Positions 54,706 to 64,000 of a stretch of 64,000 bases of DNA are shown in pieces; within the stretch, counting starts at the first letter, position 1, and each line of letters starts with the position of its first letter. Location: the NCBI GenBank assembly GCA_009760855.2, contig WPIO01000001.1, positions 21,170,501 to 21,234,500 on the forward strand, written 5' to 3'. Under the pieces are notes generated by a model. That model was not told the DNA's origin and did not search any database. It was given only the letters and a program-made list of their open reading frames with translations. The stretch comes from Cristatella mucedo. Lineage: Eukaryota > Bryozoa > Phylactolaemata > Cristatellidae. The position numbers and the translations under genes were made by a program.

Positions 54706-55080
54706 GCGAGCCGGCCGCGAGCGAGGCGGCCGTGGCAGGCGCGCGAAGGCGACTCACGCGTGCCGCTGCTGCTCGGCCGCGGCGGCGGCAGCCGGGAGGC
54801 TGGAGGCTGCTTGTCGTGGCTGCCTGGTCGCTAGGAGAGGCAGTCTGAAGTGTCGCAGCTCGGGCGGAATGCGAGAGTCGCAGGCGTCCAAACTGAGCGC
54901 CGCCGCCGCCGCTTGACTGCTGCTGCAGCTGCTGACCATCGCTACGCCGCGTCGGACTGGATGAAGCTGAAACAGATCTGCTGTATAAGCAGACGCTGCA
55001 ATTCGTTGAGCATTCATCTCGAGTCGCTTAGTTGCTTGAGTTCGCTCGCCGTGTTGCTCGCTGCGTTAGTGGCCGCAATC
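54706..55080 (-). other. CpG-rich island with a possible first exon on the minus strand
   Basis: GC-rich from about 54705 to 55000. On the minus strand a frame runs from 55017 to the sequence GCACGC|GTGAGTCGCC near 54752, a good splice-donor match. The peptide includes MVSSCSSSQAAAAALSLDAC and Ala/Gln-rich stretches, with no domain that can be named. Low-complexity GC-rich DNA makes such frames easily, so this is only a candidate. Confidence 0.25.
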
Positions 55081-56899
55081 GAGAGTTAAGCGAAACTGGG
55101 GCTTCTAGCTTGTCCACCTTACTCCATGGCATGTTACTTTAATTTGGCCACCAGCAAATTGGTGGCGCACTATATGGTTAATGAAATGTGCGGTATGAAA
55201 TTAAGGATTTTTAGGCCTCCGGACCCTGTAAATACAAAATAATTGTTTTGCCTTAATTTCGATGAAGCTGTTAGTTATCTCCACTTCAAATGCATCCAAA
55301 GCACATCGACTGCTAGTGGCTCAAACTCTCACGACAATGCTGTGCGACCTACATATCATATACATACCTACATATCACGGGCCAGTGAGCCGCAGAAAAC
55401 AGTCATCTGGGAATCACCAGGAGCAAATTCTCCGGAGCCTCGTCCGTTCTCTCTTTTTGCGGTCGCAGTGCGAATGTTGTCAAACTTTCAAACTGTCAAA
55501 CTTTGAACCTCGAGGTCAAATCCCGATCTGACACCGCAGGTTTGCGATTGTGACCACCAACAGGCTACGTCCGGAGGCAGAACAGCGAGCCTCGTGCGAT
55601 CGGAGGAGGATAAAAAAAAATCAAAAAGACGGACTTTCGTAGCGAATTACAAACGCCCCCCCCCCCCGCGACTTTTGTTCAGAGGGTCGAGAGTCGACTA
55701 GCACCGGTGAATAAACCGTGCGATGGGCTGTCAGAGTCTGCCGCCGCGGGGTGAGGGGGGCTTGACGTTTCTCTATCAACTTTGAACCTCAGCCTCCCCT
55801 GCAGCACCAAGGGGAGAAGAGCAGCCACAAAAGCACGTGGCCACGGCACGTATTTGCTTAGACATGCGACGAGACTAAATTTCCTGGACGAGGATTTCTT
55901 CCCTCCGAGCTACAAAGCACTCAAAATAGATTGCTAAACACTGCATTGCAGCCAGCCACCTGCAGCTGCAGGCTGCCATCAAACTTTGCTCACCATGACA
56001 GACGCAGCGCTACCGAGGGCGACCGCGAACGCTCTGTGTGGCAATCGACTGGTCACGCCGTCTGCTACTGGGAGCTGCCCGGAGTGGCCGCTGACGCGGC
56101 CATTCTGGCCAGCTCACAGTGAATGTCAAGGTCAGCGGTTCGGTGGAATGGAGGGCTGAAGCAAAGTGAAAATATGCACATCAGCCTGTTTGAGAGAGAA
56201 GAAGACATAGGGTGAAACCACCGCTGTTGCACTAAGCATTTTCCCAAAATGACGAAACAATGTAGCCCCGTTCGGCCCTGGTGCTGCCTTCTACTAATGT
56301 ATTTTGCAGTATCAGCTCTGGATGTTACATACGCGTAGCTACTTCGCTAAAGGAGGCTGTTCTATGCTAAGCATAAGGACTCTTTATATAAAGATTGTTT
56401 CTCTCTGTATTGTTCCCGTATTCTGTTACCATTAGTAGAGCTGTGTGTATTGATGCCGTGTCTGCGATTCGTTAGCCGTACTTTAAGGCACCAGCTTCGC
56501 CGCCATTTGTCACGAATCGGCAAGGATTAGCACCGTTACGAGCGCCGTGCTTGTGGCCTCAGGAAATCAGTGCAAAAGTCACTGCATTGCGTTTGTAACA
56601 ACGTCTACGGAAATTAGACGAGCGTTTCAAGAGTAACGACGGGGCTAAGGCCAATGACGTGGGGAATGATATTCAGGGCTAAAGCCTCACAGGCAGGTTA
56701 TACAAGTAGGGTAATACAATGTTTGTTGACGGTCTGAGAGTCCCATCTTACCGGCGCTTCTTCGGCTGGCGAAATCAGAGTCTGCTTACTGCAAAAGTTC
56801 GGTATTTATTTTTCTTTAAAAGAAGCTAGAGAATTTTACGGAGACGAGGCTAAGGCTTGCCGCGTGCTGTTACCTAATTTTGTCTCCTGGGTCTTAGCA
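55081..56899. other. unannotated spacer
   Basis: A run of C (about 55656-55668) and moderately CpG-rich DNA at 55540-55760. No gene or repeat is recognised. Confidence 0.4.
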
Positions 56900-57044
56900 C
56901 GGAGGGTATGGTGGACGAGCTTCACGACCGCGCGGTGGCGGGTTTGAGTCGTGCAGTGGGCGATTCTTTATCGCCCACTGCACGAGGCGACGGCAGCCGT
57001 ACACGCTCTTCTGCCGCTATACAAATGAGGCTGTTATATCAGCT
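56900..57044 (+). mobile_element. SINE-A, 5' part damaged
   Basis: GGTGGCGGGTTTGAGTCGTG (B-box region), AGTGGGCGATTCTTTATCGC, CACGAGGCGACGGCAGCCGT, TATACAAATGAGGCTGTTAT and ATCAGCT. The A-box region is poorly kept. 57045-57451 after it shows nothing recognisable apart from a short CAG run near 57275. Confidence 0.78.
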
Positions 57045-57451
57045 AAGCTTTTTTGTCGAAGAGCTTCACGGTCTGTCTCCAGAGGGCGCTACTAGTTCTA
57101 GAGGGATGCTTAACGGGCATTTCATACCGAACCCCTTCACACCTCTCGCTGCGAGCTGTTTTCTGAGGAGGAGGAGGGGACAGCGGGACTCTCGGTTTAC
57201 AAATTGATAGAAAATGTAACTGTTCACATCAGCACTCTGGGCCCCTACACGGCGACGGCCTGCGACTTCCAGCTGCAGCAGCAGCAGAGTGCTGCCGCAG
57301 AGAGCCGCCTTTGGGCGTTTGGCCTTAGGACATCAGGACCCCTCAGCCGCTCAGTCGCTTCGAGCCAATGCTCGCGCGTATGGGACCGCGGTGTGTCTGC
57401 TGAGCCTGTAGCCGCTGCCTCTTCCTTGACGAATAACAATTATAGTGACGA

Positions 57452-57525
57452 AATGCATTTGCATAGCACCCGCAGAGAGCTTAGTCTCGTTCAATGGAAC
57501 CTACCATACGCTGTACAGGAGGCGG
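57452..57525 (-). mobile_element. LINE-A or SINE-B tail fragment
   Basis: ATTTGCATAGCACCCGCAGA, GAGCTTAGTCTCGTTCAATG and CTACCATACGCTGTACAGGA follow the reverse tail order. The right half looks more like LINE-A. Confidence 0.6.
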
Positions 57526-57859
57526 AAGGAGCAGGAAGGCGGATCTCGTGGGTGCCTAGCATGAGGAGGAGGAGAAGTACGGCGAGTGAGGGGCCACCGC
57601 CAGGCTTCAGAAGTCAGTAACTCAAACGATTGAACACGAATCATGCTCGTAGAATCTCGGAAGGTCTGCCGGCTCTCGCGGATACAATGTGCTTCAGCAG
57701 AAGGGGCAACTGCCTGACTTATTGCTTTGATTGAGTTAGAAGCTATTATGCTTGCCTGCCGGAATGCGAAAGTTTGCAAAGCCATACACCGTACAGCACA
57801 GTAAGCAATAGACCCCTATCCATAAATGCCTCGATTGCGCTAGCCCGTCGGCATTGGAA
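57526..57859. other. unannotated spacer
   Basis: No gene or repeat is recognised. Confidence 0.35.
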
Positions 57860-58250
57860 TTGTCTCCTTCGTACCTAGCTGAACTGCTGCATCAGTTTCA
57901 GCCTCTTCGCACCCTCAGGTCCTGTGTGGACAATAAATTAGCTGTCCCATTCCTCCGCTTAAGGACCGTTGGCGACAGCTTTCTCTCTGCAGATCCTAGA
58001 CTGTGGAACTCACTTCCATAATCTTTATCCAACGACAACTACTCTCCTGCTGCCGACTGTGGCACATCAATTTGAGCCATCCTGAGCTGCTACTGCCATG
58101 CTACTAACTTCCAAGACTGCCCTTTTGACTCAGCTATGCTTCCCACTTTCTCTTTGTTTTGTATGATGAAGTCCATTGGCTACCGAATGGTGAAAGCAGC
58201 TTAGGCTCTACGTGTACTAAAGAAAGCTGTCCTGCGTAACATCCACTAAG
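57860..58250 (+). mobile_element. LINE-B 3' part, decayed
   Basis: CTCCTTCGTACCTAGCTGAA (SYLAELLHQFQPL), CTGTGTGGACAATAAATTAG (CVDNKLAVPFLRL), GGACCGTTGGCGACAG, ACTCAGCTATGCTTCCCACT and GCTACCGAATGGTG run parallel to the 9628-10747 copy on the opposite strand. Frame breaks occur throughout. Confidence 0.82.
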
Positions 58251-58988
<738 letters not shown>

Positions 58989-59331
58989 TCTCTATCTCGG
59001 TAGCCCCCTCCATTGCAGCCAGATAGCTCCGGAAAAGGCTGCGAGCTTCCAAGGTGGCTGAAGCCTCGCAGCTCCTCTCCGGAAGCCCGGATAGCCCCCC
59101 AGAAAGGATTATCGGGACTCCTTAGGTGGGCTGAATGGCAATTCTGGTTCAAGTGTCTTGAACGGCCGTAAATTTTGTCTGGCCACGCCCCGCCTCTTCA
59201 ACCAGACGTATGGGCCAAGCATAGCACCAGACCTAACAGCCAACCGCTAGTGGGGCTTCAGCCCAACTAGCAGACGGCTAATTCAATAGCATAAAAGCCT
59301 AATAAATATTTATGTATAGATATAAATATTT
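58989..59331. other. unannotated spacer
   Basis: No gene or repeat is recognised. It ends in AT-rich TAAATATTTA words next to the SINE fragment. Confidence 0.35.
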
Positions 59332-59430
59332 AAAAAGCACCGGAAGTGCCTTAGCTGCTATCAGCCCCCCCCCCACCATCCACCGGGTAATTAATGGATT
59401 GCCTGCTGCAGAACGCAAACCTACGATGTC
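59332..59430 (-). mobile_element. SINE-A fragment abutting LINE-A
   Basis: AAAGCACCGGAAGTGCCTTA, GCTGCTATCAG, GGATTGCCTGCTGCAGAACG and CAAACCTACGATGTC follow SINE-A in reverse. A C run replaces part of the body. The LINE begins immediately after. Confidence 0.6.
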
Positions 59431-60084
59431 AGCATGTGCGATCAGGCGATTGCAGCTGGTGCAAAACTCTGCAGCTAGGCTTGTCTGTCGTGAGCGTCGC
59501 AGTTGCCACATTACTCCACTTCTCGCCGACCTGCACTGGCTACCAGTCAAGCAACGGATTGACTTCAAGGTTTTGTCGCTCACTTTTAGGTCCTTTCATT
59601 TTATGGCTCCAGCCTATCTCTCCGATATACTCCCCCATCAGGCCAAGCATCGTACCACCCGCTTTTCGGAATCCAACAGTCTACAAATACCTCGTACAAA
59701 CCTTAAATCCTTTGGAGACCGTGCATTTAGTTCGTATGCTCCCAAAGCCTGGAACTTCTTCCCGACCTGCGTCAGAACATCCTCTGACCTGACCACATTT
59801 AAAAGGAACTTAAAAACACCTATTTAGGACAGCATTTAGTGGGTCCCTGTGATTCGTCCTTCGTGTGCTTATGCGTGCTGACACTGTGCATGCTGCCACT
59901 AACCACATTTGCATGCTGACCCTTTGCATGTCACCCCTAGCCATATTATTCATTTTGTTTGTTTTCCAAGCACGATTCTACTTACCATTCAATTGCATTT
60001 CCCTTAGCAGCAAATGTAAAGCGCCTAGAAAGAGATTGTTCTCTGAGGGTGCTTTATCAAGTGCATTATTATTATTATTATTAT
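59431..60084 (+). mobile_element. LINE-A 3' end with long open C-terminal frame
   Basis: The frame up to 59827 reads ACAIRRLQLVQNSAARLVCR, RRSCHITPLLADLHWLPVKQ, RIDFKVLSLTFRSFHFMAP, YLSDILPHQAKHRTTRFSE, LKSFGDRAFSSYAPKAWNF and ends TTFKRNLKTPI before the stop. The 3' UTR then runs to the hairpin tail AAAGCGCC/GGGTGCTTT and an ATT run. It has the clearest junction of coding end, 3' UTR and tail in the window. It is 5'-truncated. Confidence 0.92.
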
Positions 60085-60307
60085 GTCGGTCATGAAGTGC
60101 AAGCACCTCAATCCTGAGCCTTTAAGAGTCTTTAGATCGAGGATAATGGCTGTGAAATTTGCCTAGCACGTAATGCCGCGTGCAGGCCCTCCCCCCGAGA
60201 CGCCTCGGTATGAGGCACTGAGAATCGAGGTTCGGCCTTCTTGGTTACAGGTATACGATTACGCGTAGTACAGATCCGATCGGTCCTGTCATTACTTCTT
60301 TTAATAA

Positions 60308-60390
60308 GAATATGATAATAATAGCAATAGGTCATTTGCATAGCACTTTGAGAGAACTCTATCTCTATAAAGGCACTTTCCTACTCGCGG
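60308..60390 (-). mobile_element. LINE-A or SINE-B tail fragment
   Basis: ATAATAATAGCAATAGG, TTGCATAGCACTTTGAGAGA, ACTCTATCTCTATAAAGGCA, CTTTCC. Pairing is partly lost. Confidence 0.65.
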
Positions 60391-61020
60391 CAAGTGACTC
60401 AATAACCAGGGGTTAATGGCACGCAAGCTATCGAGCTTACAAAAGCAAGCAAGTATCGCGCTTTGTTGGCCAGCATGCTCGGGCAAACATAAAGATACTC
60501 GTGACCACCGTAAGAATCTGGCTAGTTGCATGCACTGAATCCAGTGGTATACCGAAGGGAAGGGGCATAAGTCCCCGGGCGGATCGGGGGGGGGGTGGAG
60601 GGAGGTGGATCGGGGGGGGGGGGAGGGAGCCAAATGGCTGCCTAATACTTTTGATAAAAAATGCATATATTTAGTGAAGATATTTCTGGGCACTGAGTTA
60701 ATTATAATCACTTACATTATACAAAATTTTAGTTCAATTGAAATTCTTGAATAAAAAGTAGGCACCGTCTGTGTAGTTCTTCTCCGGGCACAGAATATCC
60801 TAGGATCGCCACTGACGGAATCATGCACCAGCACGCACACAAATCGCACGTGACTGAAAAAGACAGGTGGACTGTTGGAAAAGAAAGCTGACCGTGACAG
60901 AGGAGACTGTCTTTAGCTGAGACTTCCGGGCCAACAGCAGTGGCCGAAGTGGAAGGGTCGGCGGTTTTTCTTCGCACGCATCCAGGCAGTGTCACTTCAG
61001 ATTCGTTTCTCATCGTGGCT
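60391..61020. other. unannotated spacer with G runs
   Basis: Holds the G-rich block 60586-60628, listed separately. No gene is recognised. Confidence 0.4.
60586..60628 (+). repeat. G-run block (potential G-quadruplex)
   Basis: Two runs of about ten or more G plus GGAGGGAGG words within 43 bases, enough for a four-run quadruplex on the + strand. Confidence 0.8.
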
Positions 61021-61021
61021 C

Positions 61022-61086
<65 letters not shown>

Positions 61087-61114
61087 TCTCTGTCTCTCCC
61101 TCTCTTTGTCTCTG

Positions 61115-61188
<74 letters not shown>

Positions 61189-61192
61189 ACTC
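61021..61192 (+). repeat. CT microsatellite
   Basis: CT dinucleotides with TTTGTCTCTGTCTCTCCC interruptions in the middle. Confidence 0.96.
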
Positions 61193-62597
61193 ATTCTAAG
61201 CAGCACAGCCTCCTGACGCTCGCGTCTTTTTCTGCCTCGTCTCTTTCCCTTCGTGTCCGTCTTGCAAAGCTACGCATCGCCATACATTCGCCGGCCATCT
61301 GTCGATCTCATCTCTTCCGGCGCTAACCTACTGCCGGCACGCTCTCTCGTGTATCACTCTTCCATTCGGAGCGCTGCTCCTTGAGTGGCGCTTGTCGAAA
61401 AAGCTCGATAAAAAAGGTCGACAAGGCCGTTCTGCTGACGTCGCATTTCCAGACGCGCGCCGAAGCGACACAGCGCTTGCAAAGCTCCTTAGAGCAAAGA
61501 CCCTGGAGCTAGCGCTCGACCTCCTTCCGACGGCGCTCGCAGCCATCGCGCTTCTCCCTCTTTCCTCCTCCACCCCGACCCTCCGCTACCGCCAATCTTT
61601 CAAGCGGCCGAGTGGTAAGCCGAGAGGCTTCCCGGCCGTTCGGCGGCGGCGGCAGGGGGCGTGCACGAGTCACGTCGCTGAGAGCGCTTTCGCCGAGAGC
61701 GCAGGCCGCTGCGCTGCTGAGCATCCGCTCTACTCACTCGCGGTCGCTCGAGGTAGCGGCCCTGCGGTCACGGCCGAGCTGCAGCTTCTGACGTCCCGGC
61801 GAAGTGCGCTTAGCCTTCGCGATCGCCTGTGCGCCGCTGTCGCCGCCGGCGTAAATAATGCAGCTAGCTAGGCGCGTGGCGCCGCATTCACTCGGATTGT
61901 AGCGATCGAGTCCGTTCGTGAAAGGGTGGCGCAAGCACCTCGGTGTCGGGCTTTGAGAGCAAAGCAGCGCTACAATGTACACGGTAAATAAGCGCAAACA
62001 AGTCTATATATCAAGCGCAGCCCTTTGAAACTCTTCTCGCCGGTTCAAGCTGGCGCTCTCGTTAAACGGCGGCGCACGCCGCCATCCGATGCAGGCGATC
62101 CGTCCGACGAGGTGCGGGACGGTAAAGAGCGCTCGTTTTGTTTGGCGTCTTTTTTTCGGCGGGACAGAGCGAATGATTTGTCGTTACGTCAAAAGGAAGG
62201 CGCTCGACGAGAATAACCATCTCTTAGTGGCGCCCTCCTCAAGTTCACTTAAAGTAAAAGGAGCGCCCGTTGCCAAGGTCTCGGAGGATTTCCTTGTGCA
62301 AGCGGGCCGCAGCTATAGGTGGCAAGCCGTGCGCGAAAAACGTGCGTTACACGGAATGCAGGGCGAAATAGAAGGCCGGGTGAATCTTTTCGTATTGGCA
62401 CGATGCATTTATTTTTTAATGACTACACGTTGATAACCTCACTCTCGTGAGTCAGACGCAAAGGCATCCTTAGCGCGTAATATCGACGCCATATTTAGTT
62501 AAATTCTTATTTGACTACCGAGGGATAGAAGCCCGGCAGAATCTGATGCAGCCATCCACGGGAGAAGCTACGGAATCGGCTACCTCACCAATAATCA
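61193..62597. other. unannotated, partly CpG-rich
   Basis: 61380-61860 is GC- and CpG-rich. A plus frame from 61392 meets a donor-like AGTG|GTAAGCC at about 61614 after Lys/Ala/Leu-rich residues that match no known domain. Frames on the opposite strand are equally long, which argues that base composition is the cause. 61870-62597 shows nothing recognised. Confidence 0.35.
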
Positions 62598-62695
62598 TAA
62601 TAACAATACAAAATGTATTATTACTATTATTATTCCTCAGAGAACATAATCTCTTTCTAGGCACTGTACATATAATGTAAAGGAATTACGATCAC
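62598..62695 (-). mobile_element. LINE-A 3' tail fragment
   Basis: ATTATTACTATTATTATTCC, TCAGAGAACATAATCTCTTT, CTAGGCACTGTACAT and AATGTAAAGGAA. The outer left arm of the hairpin is lost at the AT run. Confidence 0.78.
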
Positions 62696-63724
62696 ACGGT
62701 TAGTGGGCTTTAACTGGGAATGGCAACTGCACGAACCTTGCAGGTGCGAGACATTGCCGCCCGCCACCGAGATCGGCGATCGCTGATTCGCGAGGAGCAT
62801 CACCGCAACGAAACACACCGAAACGCACGCTCCATGCGGCCGAATGCACGTCGCGCTAGCACCAGTGAGACGTGCACCCGGCCGAGCAGTCGTTGGTAAG
62901 GCATCGTACGCTCCTTGAAACCGCCGAAACCCACAGACGCCGTCTTGGAACGTACGCACGCTCTTCTATTCACGATAGCGCCGCCCAAAAGCGAGCATTT
63001 GTGAACCGAGCGATAGAAGCCTGCGCGCGTGAAGCGGTGGCGGGCCGCGCCATAAGGTGAGAGAGCTTCTAGAATCGATAGACAATATTGTCGCGCTCTG
63101 CCATGGCCGTTGCGTGGCGAGGCCGCGGTCGCCTTCGAAGACCGCTCGGCCTCGCCGCCACAACGGAACGCGAAACCGTATGCCTTTGAGTGTGCACGTG
63201 CGCTGACGTCAAATGCTCTCTGTCCTCGAGTGCTGAGTGCGCCGCCTAACGACGATCGAGAGCAGCGTCGCGGAACGAAGAGCGCACTGAATGACGTGTG
63301 TCTGCCGCTTTGGCGACCTCGAGCAATGCTGACGCGCCGCTCAGACGACGGCAGCATTAGCTCAGCGGTGCCTAGTCAAGCTCGGCGGCTTCCAAAGCGA
63401 CAGTAGCCGAAGCGTACAATCGTGCGAAGCGCATGTCAAGCGGTGGGCGTCACTCGGACCCGCTCACGCCGCCCGAACGTTGTGCCATCTTAGCAAGCGC
63501 GGTCAGGAGCTGGGGTGAGCGGGCCATGGCCTCCACTCGGACCTATGCGAATAGACCGCCCTTCACCTTCCTGCGACTAGCTGAGCTTTTAAAGGTCTAG
63601 GTACGGCCCCTCTTTGGCTATATGCTGTCGGCGACTATACCAGCGAGTGGATGTAACCGGAGTAAGTAAAGTAGTAATAGTAGAAATAGTAGTAGTAAGT
63701 AAAGTAGTAATAGTAATAAGTAGA
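62696..63724. other. unannotated, CpG-rich
   Basis: 62800-63560 is GC- and CpG-rich, with a 185-codon minus frame (62800-63357) and overlapping plus frames. No domain can be named. 63655-63735 is a GTAGTAATA/GTAAG simple repeat. It may be a promoter island of a gene outside the window. Confidence 0.35.
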
Positions 63725-63775
63725 GTAATAAATGAATAGTTCATTAGTAGAGCGCCCTGAGAGAACATAAATATA
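63725..63775 (-). mobile_element. LINE-A tail fragment, truncated
   Basis: ATTAGTAGAGCGCCCTGAGA, GAACATAAATATATT: the first half of the reverse tail only. It adjoins the GTAGTAATA simple repeat, which probably grew from the LINE's ATT tail. 63776-64000 after it has no recognised feature. Confidence 0.62.
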
Positions 63776-64000
63776 TTGGGCCAAAGCAGTGAGCAGCATG
63801 TCGAGCCGCGTCGTCTCTTCACGGGCGAAATGCCCAGTACTGCAGTGACATAGACTGCTATTACCTTGCCGCAGTGGCACAAGCACAGCGGCATGCTCAC
63901 TAAGGGCGGCTTCCTTTGGGAAACCGCTGCGTAAAGCCTGGTCTAGATGAGACTCTTGCTTCCTACCAGCTCGGGAGTCTTACTACGGTCGTCCGGTTAG

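Noticed and set aside
62800..63357. 185-codon minus-strand frame
   Set aside because: CpG-rich composition, no domain, equal open frames on the other strand and no splice signals that join it to anything.

Overview
This is eukaryotic DNA from an invertebrate animal. It has spliced coding exons with GT/AG borders, a 14 kb intron, abundant dinucleotide microsatellites, tRNA-derived SINEs and many broken non-LTR retrotransposons of the CR1/L2 type. No sequence here fixes the species. A single diverged KLF6/7-type gene fits a non-vertebrate bilaterian, and naming a phylum would be a guess.

One host gene can be read from start to stop: a Krüppel-like zinc-finger transcription factor of the KLF6/7 group on the + strand, with three coding exons (20443-20544, 34655-35624, 39393-39628; 435 residues). 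Exon 1 carries the KLF6/7 N-terminal signature, exon 2 the acidic and low-complexity middle plus finger 1, and exon 3 fingers 2 and 3 plus a Gly/Ser-rich tail. The start lies in a CpG-rich stretch (about 20040-22560). A polyadenylation signal follows the stop at 40404. Intron 1 (14,110 bp) and intron 2 (3,768 bp) are filled with microsatellites and retrotransposon pieces.

The left flank (1-20 kb) holds a broken LINE (478-2930, minus), a decayed hAT-type DNA transposase (about 3560-5060, minus), a 690 bp CT tract, a second LINE family (9628-10747, minus), a third LINE family fragment (13638-14065) and several SINEs. The right flank (40-64 kb) is also repeat-rich. It includes a LINE nested inside another LINE (42600-44985), more LINE 3' ends, SINEs, and CpG-rich stretches at 54.7-55.1, 61.3-61.9 and 62.7-63.6 kb where no gene could be recognised.

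The repeats form a linked set. LINE family A and SINE family B share a 3' tail that folds into a hairpin, and the copies in this window keep the stem by matched base changes. This suggests that the SINE borrows the LINE's reverse transcriptase. Family names A, B and C (LINE) and SINE-A and SINE-B are labels used only here.
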